Assembly (NCBI GenBank): GCA_964358855.1
Contig: CAYHQQ010000004.1
Span: 1-64,000, forward strand
Source of the DNA: UBA2396 sp038042175
GTDB lineage: Bacteria > Planctomycetota > Phycisphaerae > Phycisphaerales > UBA1924
Direction: 5' to 3'
DNA length: 64,000 nt
Shown: piece after piece, positions 45,399 through 53,188 of the stretch
How positions within the stretch are numbered: the first letter of the stretch is position 1
How the letters are laid out: every line of letters starts with the position of its first letter
Translations under genes and position numbers: made by a program
Notes under the pieces: model-generated
The model's input: the letters and a program-made list of their open reading frames with translations, nothing else
What the model was told of the DNA's origin: nothing
Databases searched by the model: none

Positions 45399-45710
45399 CG
45401 GACGACTCCTCTGGCAAGGGGAATGGGACAACACACCGGCCACGCGGCCGGTGTCGAACAACGCTGCTGCTGAATGCAAAACCGAACCGCGTGCCGCGGA
45501 ACGCGGACGGACGCGGCCTGAAAACAACCTTCAGAACGTACGACCGTGCGGCGTGGCGAGGGTCTACCGACGCCATGCCGCAGAGTCAGACCGTCTACCC
45601 ATACTCGCAATGATGAAACAGAACGAACGACCAGGGTGCCACGGTCGGCTCCGCTACGCAAACGACCGGGCCGCATCAGGCTTTGTGGGCTCCGTCGGTA
45701 CAATCCACCT
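45399..45710. other. Divergent intergenic region with two strong inverted repeats
   Basis: 312 bases between ParB and the exported-protein gene. ACACCGGCC (45432-45440), loop ACGC, GGCCGGTGT (45445-45453) is a perfect 9 bp stem in the ParB leader. GCGGCGTGGCG and CGCCATGCCGC around 45550-45585 pair over 11 bp with one G-U. No clear parS site or -35/-10 pair is visible. Confidence 0.4.
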
Positions 45711-47090
45711 ATGGCACAATCGCCGATTCTCCATCAGATGGTGGCCTGTCTACTCGGCGTGCTCGTCTGGACCCCGCTCACCGTGCTCGCCGCTCAGCCC
45801 ACGGCCCCTCAGCCCGACAGTCCATCGCCGAAGGTCCGCCACGCGACAGCCGACGAAGTCAGGGCTCTTGCCAAACGCCATGCCCAAGAACGGGCCATCT
45901 TGAACAACCTGGTGGTGCGGGTGGCGGATGCGAAGCACCAGCTCGGGAGCGTTGCTGCCAATGCTGACCGTTGGCTCGTGCACGAGCCTTTGGTACTCAT
46001 TCCCCGAGTTGCCCCCGAACCGGCAAAACCCGGCCGGACTCAGCCGTCCCCGAGTCTGGACTCGCTCGAAGGATGCTCGTTCGACGTGGTGCCGCCGACG
46101 ACGGCGGAAGAGATGCTGAGCTGGTCCAAGGACCTTTGGGACCCTGAACCGCTTCGCGACCGCTGGCTTGCGATCCGCAAGCAGGACGAGGAGGGGATCG
46201 CAGCCCGGCTCGACCTGCCCCGCTCACTCCAGAAAGATTACGACGACGCGACGGACCTCCAGCACAACATAGAAGCCGCTGAGGCCAACCCGAACACCAT
46301 GGGTTTGTATCGCGTCGACTATTACCAGAGGTACCACGCTCTCGTGGAGAAACTCTCGCCGTGGGCCAACCCTGTGCACGACTTTGCTGTCTCCATCGAA
46401 CAGTTCGGCCGTGACCTGGATGAGGCGATGACCAATCGCAAGCACGCACTGTGCATGCTCGACTCGTGCCGGACTGTGGTCGTCGGTCCCCCGAAGCCAG
46501 CATGGCAGCTGCAGAGCGGTCAAGGCTCGTGGTGGTATGGACTCAAGGCCCTGCCGGGTTCGGGACTCGGAGTCGACACCGCAACCGCCACGCGGCATCG
46601 GTACGCCATGTCCGAGCGTCGGTACATCGCCGACGACCGCAAGGAAACCCCGACGACGTGGCCCATTTGCGACGAGCTCTACAAGGCGGCTACGGACTTC
46701 GACTTCTGGTACCGATGGGCGACGGACCAGCGGTGGTACGGCGACAGCGACCGCCGCCTTGACGCCGCCACATGGCCCCGTGACGCGGAACCGACTCATC
46801 GCCTGCACGAGGAGTTCGCCAGCGTCGTGCTGCTCAAGCACCGCGTGCTTCGAACGTACCGGCCCCAGGAAGAGAAGCTCCAGGAGTCCCGATGGACCGA
46901 CCACGGGCAACCGGCGAGCCCGGCGGTCGATTTGCAGGATTGGACCGAGGACCTCCGATTCCTGAATCACCGGCCCACGCTTGAAGCCTATTTCCGGAAC
47001 CCTGACCGAGCCGGACGCGACCGCGACAGAATGCCGCCGCTTGTTGCACCGCCACCCGGCCGACTCCTCCCCGCCCCGGAACTGAAGTAG
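45711..47090 (+). CDS. Exported hypothetical protein
   Basis: 459 residues from the ATG at 45711, which opens a good signal peptide (HQMVACLLGVLVWTPLTVLA). The mature protein is soluble, rich in Trp, Asp, Arg and charged helices (RALAKRHAQERAILNNLVVR). It ends Pro-rich, PPLVAPPPGRLLPAPELK. No family, catalytic motif or repeat recognised. It stands alone on the + strand between ParB and the small plasmid-type genes. The frame is open 55 codons further upstream but without signal-like sequence. Confidence 0.65.
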   Translation: MAQSPILHQMVACLLGVLVWTPLTVLAAQPTAPQPDSPSPKVRHATADEVRALAKRHAQERAILNNLVVRVADAKHQLGSVAANADRWLVHEPLVLIPRVAPEPAKPGRTQPSPSLDSLEGCSFDVVPPTTAEEMLSWSKDLWDPEPLRDRWLAIRKQDEEGIAARLDLPRSLQKDYDDATDLQHNIEAAEANPNTMGLYRVDYYQRYHALVEKLSPWANPVHDFAVSIEQFGRDLDEAMTNRKHALCMLDSCRTVVVGPPKPAWQLQSGQGSWWYGLKALPGSGLGVDTATATRHRYAMSERRYIADDRKETPTTWPICDELYKAATDFDFWYRWATDQRWYGDSDRRLDAATWPRDAEPTHRLHEEFASVVLLKHRVLRTYRPQEEKLQESRWTDHGQPASPAVDLQDWTEDLRFLNHRPTLEAYFRNPDRAGRDRDRMPPLVAPPPGRLLPAPELK

Positions 47091-47168
47091 CACGGCCACT
47101 TCATTCCTTCACTCCCCTCCTTGATCTACCACTCGGAGGCTCCTCAACAGCCACCGTCGTGGCCGCAT

Positions 47169-47384
47169 GCACGACGCCGTCGCACGCTTGTGCCAGAGGA
47201 ACTGGCACGGCGCCTGCAAGGACGGCGTCGTGCCCTCCCCGCGGCATCGCTGATTCGCGTGATGTTCTTTCCATGAGGACTCCGTCTTGCAGACGGAGCA
47301 GTCTTTCGCTTTACCCAGCGTCGTGTTGTTCACACGGGTTGTGAAGAACAACACGCCGCCGGGAAAGCGATTGTCCCAGGCGGC
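47169..47384 (+). ncRNA. Multi-stem structured leader upstream of 92-residue gene
   Basis: Perfect or near-perfect stems in order: 13 bp GCACGACGCCGTC (47169-47181) with its complement at 47221-47233, enclosing a 7 bp GTGCCAG/CTGGCAC hairpin with loop AGGAA; 7 bp CTCCGTC/GACGGAG (47280-47298); 10 bp CGTGTTGTTC/GAACAACACG (47322-47355); GCCGCCGGGA/TCCC-A-GGCGGC (47355-47384). The last stem ends eight bases before GGAGG and the start codon. This suggests a structured 5' UTR or small RNA of unknown class. Confidence 0.4.
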
Positions 47385-47403
47385 ATTTCATGGAGGAAAT
47401 CGC

Positions 47404-47682
47404 ATGAACAGGCACAGCACGCAACTTGCACTTGGACAGACGGTGATCACGCCGGGAGCCCTCAGCGGGGTGGACCCGGGGGACGTAGCGACCGCGATTC
47501 GCCGGCACGCCTCGGGGGACTGGGGCGAGGTCTGCAAAGAAGACCGATTGGAGAATGAACTTTCGCTCCGTGAGGGCTTTCGCATCATGTCGGTGTACAC
47601 GGACCGGAAAGGTGTGAAGTTCTGGATCATCACCGAGGCGGACCGTTCCGCCACCACGGTGCTGCTCCCGGATGAATACTGA
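47404..47682 (+). CDS. Small conserved mobile-element protein
   Basis: 92 residues: LGQTVITPGALSGVDPGDVA, GDWGEVCKEDRLENELSLRE and FWIITEADRSATTVLLPDEY. From memory this is a small soluble protein common on plasmids and integrative elements and lacking a known function. ATG at 47404 with GGAGGAAA upstream. It lies directly behind the structured leader at 47169-47384 and is followed by a 13 bp hairpin. Confidence 0.8.
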   Translation: MNRHSTQLALGQTVITPGALSGVDPGDVATAIRRHASGDWGEVCKEDRLENELSLREGFRIMSVYTDRKGVKFWIITEADRSATTVLLPDEY

Positions 47683-47686
47683 AGCC

Positions 47687-47715
47687 CCGATGGGCCGCGA
47701 AGCGCGGCCCATCGG
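47687..47715. terminator. 13 bp perfect hairpin after the 92-residue gene
   Basis: CCGATGGGCCGCG (47687-47699), loop AAG, CGCGGCCCATCGG (47703-47715), starting four bases after the stop codon. Very stable; no T-run follows, so it may work as a factor-dependent terminator or mRNA stabiliser. Confidence 0.5.
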
Positions 47716-47822
47716 CCGAAGGAATCTCGGTCGGCCACCTCGCCGGAGGCTTTTCGGTACCAGACTGCTCCGCCGCCGAGCAGCGGCCCGCGGGTGTGCG
47801 GAGCATCGCGAGTGAACGACCC

Positions 47823-47848
47823 CGACCGAACGAACGTTCGTTCGGTCG
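47823..47848. promoter_or_regulatory. 26 bp perfect palindrome upstream of ardA
   Basis: CGACCGAACGAAC and its exact complement meet at 47835/47836. The inner 20 bases CCGAACGA-N4-TCGTTCGG recur at 59931-59950, 5' of another element gene. Likely the binding site of a dimeric element-encoded regulator. Confidence 0.55.
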
Positions 47849-47979
47849 ACAGCGGGACATCTTGACTTCCCGCCATCGGTATGTCAGTCTCGGCCCATGC
47901 TCGGAGCATGACAGCGGCCGCGGTTCCAATGCTGGAACGGGCTCGGTGTTCCGGAACTTTGCCCTTTGACGGAAGGAGT

Positions 47980-48546
47980 ATGACGACCAACACAACGACC
48001 GAATCAACGACAACGACCACCTGCACAAGACCACGCATTTACGTTGCCTCGCTTGCCGACTACAACGCCGGACGCCTGCACGGGCACTGGATGGACGCCG
48101 ACCAGGAGCCCGCCGACCTGCACGCCCAGATCCGGGCACTGCTTGCCGAATCGAGAGAACCCATCGCGGAAGAATGGGCCATCCATGACCACGAGGGATT
48201 CGGTGCGTGGCGGCCTGGCGAGTTCGAGAGCATCGACACGGTCTCGGCCGTCGCTTGCGGTATCGTCGAGCATGGCGAGATGTTCGCCGCACTGGTGTCC
48301 CACCTCGGGACGGTTGAGGAGGCAGCACGCTACTTGGCGGACGGCTATCACGGGGCTTGGGACTCGGTCGCGGAGTACGCACAGGGATTCGTCGACGACC
48401 TGTACTCGGGTGAGCTTCGAGAACTCCCCGACTTCATCCGCTACCGCATCGACTACGAGGGCATCGGCGACGACCTTGAACTTGGCGGAGACATTTTCAC
48501 CGTCGCGTGCGGCGGCTCCATCCATGTGTTCTCGTCGTGTTTGTAA
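47980..48546 (+). CDS. ardA: Antirestriction protein ArdA
   Basis: 188 residues. After a Thr-rich start (TTNTTTESTTTTT) it reads RIYVASLADYNAGRLHGHWM, EEWAIHDHEGFGA, YLADGYHGAWDSVAEYAQGF and YRIDYEGIGDDLELGGDIFT, the standard ArdA pattern. ArdA is an acidic DNA mimic that blocks type I restriction enzymes and protects the element on entering a new host. ATG at 47980 with GGAAGGAG. Followed 16 bases later by a second small gene. Confidence 0.92.
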   Translation: MTTNTTTESTTTTTCTRPRIYVASLADYNAGRLHGHWMDADQEPADLHAQIRALLAESREPIAEEWAIHDHEGFGAWRPGEFESIDTVSAVACGIVEHGEMFAALVSHLGTVEEAARYLADGYHGAWDSVAEYAQGFVDDLYSGELRELPDFIRYRIDYEGIGDDLELGGDIFTVACGGSIHVFSSCL

Positions 48547-48562
48547 CCCGCTCAGGAGGCCT

Positions 48563-48928
48563 ATGAAAATACAACCGCAACTGCTCTACAGCGTTGAAGC
48601 CGAGGCGGAGGTGTTCGACCTGCTCCACCAGCTCGATGTGGGCGACGCCATCCGGATGGCCATCGGCCAACGCGATCCATGCACTTGGGAGGAGCTTGAC
48701 CTCAGCGGGTACAGCAAGGCTCACTTCGAAGACCGGTACGGTCAGCCGTTCACGGTCATCTGCGAGCCGTTGGCAACGACAGGGTGCTCCCCGAAAGAAC
48801 TCTTCGACCGCCCGCTCTCCGTCCGGCGTGTGCCGCTTCCCAACGGGACCACGCTGCACAGATTCCGGGCCCGAGTGCGTCGCCGGCACCGACTTCGCAT
48901 CACGTCCGCCGCCCACCTTGTCGCCTGA
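48563..48928 (+). CDS. Hypothetical protein downstream of ardA
   Basis: 121 residues, soluble: YSVEAEAEVFDLLHQLDVGD, YSKAHFEDRYGQPFTVICEP, a strongly basic C-terminus (FRARVRRRHRLRITSAAHL). No family recognised. AGGAGG is placed ideally before the ATG; probably co-transcribed with ardA. Confidence 0.68.
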   Translation: MKIQPQLLYSVEAEAEVFDLLHQLDVGDAIRMAIGQRDPCTWEELDLSGYSKAHFEDRYGQPFTVICEPLATTGCSPKELFDRPLSVRRVPLPNGTTLHRFRARVRRRHRLRITSAAHLVA

Positions 48929-48960
48929 AATCACGCCCGTACTCACGCCGGGATAAGGAA

Positions 48961-49190
48961 CCGGACCGCCGGGGCATCGGCGGTCCGGGGCTTCACTTTC
49001 GGAGCCCCTCGGACTCTCCCCGTCCGGCATGGGGGGGCGGTCACGACGGCGGGCACGGTGCATGTGCCCGCCGAGTGCAGCCGGCCCGGCCGCCGCATCG
49101 GGGCCCGACGGGGTGAGCCCCGACGACGACGACCGAGCCGGCATGTCACACGCAGCAGCAACCTCGCCATAACGGTGGTGACTGGCGAGG
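48961..49190 (+). ncRNA. Multi-stem structured leader upstream of 96-residue gene
   Basis: Stems: 10 bp CCGGACCGCC/GGCGGTCCGG (48961-48988, perfect); GGGGCTTC/GGAGCCCC (48987-49008); 9 bp GGCGGGCAC/GTGCCCGCC (49048-49072, perfect); CGGGGC/GCCCCG (49099-49122); 7 bp CCTCGCC/GGCGAGG (49162-49190). Coding potential is absent. The next gene starts at 49233. Like the leader at 47169, this looks like a folded 5' UTR or small RNA. Confidence 0.38.
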
Positions 49191-49232
49191 CGTGGGGCCT
49201 ATGCACCAGGGTTTGATTGAAAGGAGCTGCAT

Positions 49233-49523
49233 ATGAGTACAAGCACCAACGGACAGGAGGTTCAGGCCAAGCCGAAGAACCGTCCCGTCCACGTCGTTCG
49301 CTTCGGAAGCATCAAGGCCGTCGTCTGGCGGAACGAAACGTCCGCCGGACCGATCTGCAACGTCACCGTCGCACGGTCCTACAAGGACGGAGACCAGTGG
49401 AAGGAGAGCGGCACCTTCGGGTACGACGACCTTCTCCCGCTGGCCAAGTGTCTCGACCTTGTGCATTCGTGGATTCACGATGCCAGGACGACCGAGACTC
49501 AGCAACCGCCCCCGAGTGAGTAG
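49233..49523 (+). CDS. Small conserved mobile-element protein
   Basis: 96 residues: KNRPVHVVRFGSIKAVVWRN, NVTVARSYKDGDQWKESGTF, GYDDLLPLAKCLDLVHSWIH. It resembles a compact beta-rich protein I remember as widespread on planctomycete and other plasmids or integrative elements; function unknown. AAAGGAG before the ATG. Ends 87 bases before a three-way-junction inverted repeat. Confidence 0.8.
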   Translation: MSTSTNGQEVQAKPKNRPVHVVRFGSIKAVVWRNETSAGPICNVTVARSYKDGDQWKESGTFGYDDLLPLAKCLDLVHSWIHDARTTETQQPPPSE

Positions 49524-49609
49524 CGTCCCAGGTTCCCGCGTTCATCGTTCAAGGTTCGCTGTGCAGAGCACCCCCACGCCCGCCAGCACCTTTCCGCTGC
49601 AAGTAGGAT

Positions 49610-49676
49610 CTCGCGGGTAGACGGCCCATCGGTCCAAGCCGTCGGCGGCGTCCGCCGCCGCGTTCCTGCCCGCGAG
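49610..49676. other. Three-way-junction inverted repeat between convergent genes
   Basis: Outer stem of 11 bp (49610-49620 with 49666-49676, one G-U) encloses a 5 bp hairpin ACGGC/GCCGT (49621-49642) and a 7 bp hairpin CGGCGGC-GTCC-GCCGCCG (49643-49660) with no unpaired base between the first three helices. Lies between two convergent genes; possible bidirectional terminator or structured RNA. Confidence 0.4.
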
Positions 49677-49722
49677 CCAGCCACCTCACGCACGATTCAC
49701 CGTCGCCTGCCGAGTTACATCA

Positions 49723-50157
49723 TCAGGATTCAATAGGCCCGGAATCGTCGGCACGGGGAAGAAGCTCTTCGCCCTTGACACGTCCCGGACCAGGCTTCTG
49801 TTGCACATGCACCGTGTGCACGATGGTCTTGCCCTGAACGTCTTTGTCGTATCGCTCGCCCTCGCCCTTGAGCAAGTGCTCCTCTCGCCGCATGAGCCGT
49901 TCGTACAACCCCTCAAGGTTGCGGCCACCAACGGTGGCGGTGTGGGTCTCGAAGTGAATATGCAGCGTCGCGGCATCGTCGAGCCTGACCCACAGCACGC
50001 GGACGTACTCGAACGCGTACCGGTGACCGTCCGCAGCATGAACATCGATATGCCCCGCCCGGGCGTCATCGCCACGCGAGGTCTCGGCCGCGACGTGCCC
50101 GCCCGCGATGCGGGCGAGGATGGAGTCGGAGAGTTTCTTGTTCGTGGAGTCAGACAC
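49723..50157 (-). CDS. Hypothetical protein coupled to relaxase
   Basis: 144 residues from a GTG that overlaps the relaxase stop by 8 bases. Soluble: KKLSDSILARIAGGHVAAET, YAFEYVRVLWVRLDDAATLH, TVGGRNLEGLYERLMRREEH. No known family. Overlap with the relaxase gene implies co-translation and a role in DNA processing or its control. Confidence 0.65.
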   Translation of the reverse strand: MSDSTNKKLSDSILARIAGGHVAAETSRGDDARAGHIDVHAADGHRYAFEYVRVLWVRLDDAATLHIHFETHTATVGGRNLEGLYERLMRREEHLLKGEGERYDKDVQGKTIVHTVHVQQKPGPGRVKGEELLPRADDSGPIES

Positions 50158-52915
50158 GTTCCATCTCCGGCCCGCGACGCTCGCGGCTGTGTTCGGTGTT
50201 GCGACGACGCTCCTCCGCCCGAGCCCGCTCGGTCCCGGTGCGAGTGTCATCACCGGGTCGCTGCGGCTGGTCGATATCCATCGCGGAGGGTCCCTTGCTG
50301 GACCGGCAGACCGCCGTCTTCAGCTTCGCAGCATCGTCCGTATACACCGCGATGTCCTCCCGCCCGCACGACACGGACGAATAGAACTGTTCTTGCGACG
50401 TGGCCCGCCCCGTCCGTTTCGTCTGGACCAGGATGACTTTGTCCGCCTCCTTGCCTTGGGCCTTTACCGACGTCCAACAGTACCCATGGTCGACATGCCC
50501 AAAGTCCTTCGGAACGACCAGGCCGCTCTCCAGATGAAGGCCCCCGTCCTTGGTAAATCGCTTGACACGGTGCACGCTGCCGTTGTTCAGGTCGTGCCTG
50601 GGGTGCTTCGTGCGGCTCAAGGCGTTGTTGAGCACAGCCTCGCCGATGGAGAACGCCCGGCCGTTGTTCGTGATGCGGATGTCGTCACCGACGGCGATGC
50701 GGATGGTGGAGGACTCAAAGACACTGAACCGCTCGGGCTTGCTCAGGGGCAACGCCTTGAACGTGAGCCCGGACCGGACCACCACGTTGCGGAAGGGGTC
50801 ACGCCCGACGACCTTCCACCGCGACCCGGCCCGGAATCCGATGGCGTTCTGATTGAACTGCACCGTCTGCCCACGTTTGTAGAACTCCGCCCTCGACCGT
50901 TCGAATGTGGACGCCTCGACTCGCTTGAGCTGCGGGAACGTGCGTTCTTTCTTGAGCCATCCCTGTTTCCGCATCCCCTTGCGAATCTCCTGCGTGACCT
51001 CAGCACCCTCTTCACGCCTCGGCGTAATCACCAGCGTGCTCCGCCCCGCTTTCCGGCTCTGCACATAGTCCGCCGCGGCCGTTTCGGCGACCTTCTCGGG
51101 TTTGCACGGCTTGACCGCCGACATCGCCGCGAGCCGGTCGAATCCCGTCGCCATCCGTCCAGCAGCGAGGTCCTCCAGAGCTTCCTTGAACCGCCCTGAT
51201 TGACGCTGGATAGCCTGGACCGCGGCCGGTTGGATCTTCGCGTGCTCACGCAGCACCCGGAGGCAATCGCCTCGCGATGCCGAACGGTGCTGACGTGTGT
51301 CGCCCGACAGGAAGACCCGGGTGCCCATAGCCCCGCAGGTGGAGAGCAGTTCCCGCACCTGCTTCGTTCCCAGCTTGCCCGCATCCTCCACAAAAACGAT
51401 GCCCGATACCGCTGCTTTGAACTGCTGCTTGCCGACACCCAGGAACTCCGACACAGTTACCGCGTCTTTGAAGGTGCGGCTGCGGAGTACTTCCTTCGCG
51501 GTGTTTCGGGAGGGGGCGAGCACCGACATGGACGGCAGGCCGATGAACGGCAGGATGCCGGGCCGCAGGTTGTTCTGTTCCACCAACTCCCGCAGCTTGG
51601 GCAGCACGCCGACCGCCATGCTGGCCTCTCGGCGGTCCAGCAACGTGACGCCGTCTTTGCTTGCGAGCAGGCGGTTCAGAGCGGCGAGCTGGTCGCCTTT
51701 CAGGCCGGTCTCCTTCTCTGTGAAAGGACGGTTGGCAAGGGGGGCAACTCGGCCACGGGCATTCCGGGCCAGCTCCACCATTTTTTGCTCTTCCTGGAGC
51801 ACGCCGATGGTCGTCACATAAGAGGGGTGGCCGTCCTTCTTGCGGACGATGATGCCTTGACGCCCGCACTCGTCGCGGATGTCTTGCTCGGCGTACCGGC
51901 CATGGGCGGTTGTGAGCACATCGGCAATGAGCTTGCGTTCGAGCACGACCGCCTCGTACTCAAAGGTCCGACCGATGACCAGCTCCACGGCCTGACGGAG
52001 GTCGGCGGCCGAACGCCGGTCCCGGAACATCCCGCGGACCCGGTCCCAGAATCCCTTGTGCTCGTCTTTGACTCGCTCGGTCCACTCGCGGCGAAGGTCT
52101 TCCTCGCTCTGGTCCCTCCGTTTGGACTCCCGCGAGCGGGCAGCGATTTCCGCGATGAGGGCCGGGTTGTCGATGCCGTTCCGGGTCGCGTAGTCCTCGA
52201 CCTTCTGTCCACGGCGAGAGAACTGTTTGACGACCTCCTCGGGCACGCCGTCGATTTCCCAGAACTTGCCCTTGGCCCTGGTCTCGTACCCAATCGCGTG
52301 CATCTCCTCCGCCAGCCGCGACAGGAACAACGCCTCGTAGTAGGGCAGGTCGCGACGGATGTTGCCAATCTGGACAGCTTTCCAGATGCCGTCCACGGCA
52401 TCGTGGGTGGCATTGAACAGGAAGCAGTGAGAGTGGAGCTGTGGGTCGGGCACACCGGCCACGGGACGGGCCGTGGTGTGGGTGAACTGGGCCCAGACCA
52501 GGTTGCCGGTGGTCCGGTCCGACATGGCTCCGTCCCGCCGGACGCGAGTTTGGGCGTCGCGTTCGATGCACGCCATCGTGTCCATCACCGCTCGGTGATA
52601 CGCCACGAGGATGCCCGTGTCGCTGCCGAGGGCAAAGAGGAGCGAAACGCTCTTGGGGACGCTGAAGCCGATGTCCCAACCGACTCGGCGATTGGCCTTC
52701 GTCCGGGCCGTCAGGGGGGTATCCGTTCCCGGCTTGATGTTTCGGCAGAGGGCCGCGAAGTCCTGGCGGGTCGCCAGTTCCGGGAGGTTCAGCTTGACCG
52801 CCCCCTCACCGAACCAGTGCCCCCGAGAGGTGAGGTAGTGGTCCTCGTGAGAAAGTCCCGTGCTGAAGTACTTCAGGCCATGACCAATCGAGTTGCACGC
52901 TGTGACTCGTATCAT
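50150..52915 (-). CDS. MobF-family (TrwC/TraI) conjugative relaxase-helicase, Walker A degenerate
   Basis: 921 residues. Relaxase domain (about 1-310): HEDHYLTSRGHWFGEGA with the candidate catalytic Tyr, WDIGFSVPKSVSLLFAL, and the metal-binding HTTARP...DPQLHSHCFLF triad. It would nick oriT and pilot the strand. The helicase-like domain keeps LKGDQLAALNRLLASKDGVT, FVEDAGKLGTKQVRELL (Walker B), LSGDTRQHRSASRGD and LVITPRREEGAEVT. Where GxAGTGKT is expected, however, it reads LLDRREASMAVGVLP, so ATP binding is probably lost. It starts at 52915; the frame is open 229 codons upstream but that part is antisense to the coupling-protein gene. Confidence 0.88.
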   Translation of the reverse strand: MIRVTACNSIGHGLKYFSTGLSHEDHYLTSRGHWFGEGAVKLNLPELATRQDFAALCRNIKPGTDTPLTARTKANRRVGWDIGFSVPKSVSLLFALGSDTGILVAYHRAVMDTMACIERDAQTRVRRDGAMSDRTTGNLVWAQFTHTTARPVAGVPDPQLHSHCFLFNATHDAVDGIWKAVQIGNIRRDLPYYEALFLSRLAEEMHAIGYETRAKGKFWEIDGVPEEVVKQFSRRGQKVEDYATRNGIDNPALIAEIAARSRESKRRDQSEEDLRREWTERVKDEHKGFWDRVRGMFRDRRSAADLRQAVELVIGRTFEYEAVVLERKLIADVLTTAHGRYAEQDIRDECGRQGIIVRKKDGHPSYVTTIGVLQEEQKMVELARNARGRVAPLANRPFTEKETGLKGDQLAALNRLLASKDGVTLLDRREASMAVGVLPKLRELVEQNNLRPGILPFIGLPSMSVLAPSRNTAKEVLRSRTFKDAVTVSEFLGVGKQQFKAAVSGIVFVEDAGKLGTKQVRELLSTCGAMGTRVFLSGDTRQHRSASRGDCLRVLREHAKIQPAAVQAIQRQSGRFKEALEDLAAGRMATGFDRLAAMSAVKPCKPEKVAETAAADYVQSRKAGRSTLVITPRREEGAEVTQEIRKGMRKQGWLKKERTFPQLKRVEASTFERSRAEFYKRGQTVQFNQNAIGFRAGSRWKVVGRDPFRNVVVRSGLTFKALPLSKPERFSVFESSTIRIAVGDDIRITNNGRAFSIGEAVLNNALSRTKHPRHDLNNGSVHRVKRFTKDGGLHLESGLVVPKDFGHVDHGYCWTSVKAQGKEADKVILVQTKRTGRATSQEQFYSSVSCGREDIAVYTDDAAKLKTAVCRSSKGPSAMDIDQPQRPGDDTRTGTERARAEERRRNTEHSRERRGPEMERV

Positions 52916-53188
52916 TCCGCCTCCAACCGGTTTGGGGGCCGATGCGTACCAACAATGTCCGGAGAGCCGGGAGACTTTCGCCCGCTTCCATACGCAGTTT
53001 TTGAGGGCAGGTTCTGCCGCTCTAAGGGAGCAGCAGGCTCCTCCCCTAAGGGTGGTCTTGCCGCAAGGAGTTTGGTGGCGATGCCGTGGACGAACCGAGG
53101 GCAATCCGACCCCACTCGCATGCCGAACGCGGCACGCACCGACTCGCACGGAGCGCTCGCCGGGAACGCTGCGCCGGGAGGGGTGAGC
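52916..53188. other. Divergent intergenic region, oriT candidate
   Basis: 273 bases between divergent relaxase and coupling-protein genes, a usual place for oriT. Around 53019-53055 AGGGAGC-AGCAG-GCTCCTCCCCT forms an imperfect hairpin, and two copies of CTAAGGG flank it. No nic site can be assigned. Confidence 0.25.

Noticed and set aside
43420..45473. Long + strand frames opposite ParB
   Set aside because: Shadows of the ParB gene with low-complexity translations.
43500..45710. parS site near ParB
   Set aside because: No sequence resembling the common TGTTTCACGTGAAACA type was found; the inverted repeats present are of other sequence.
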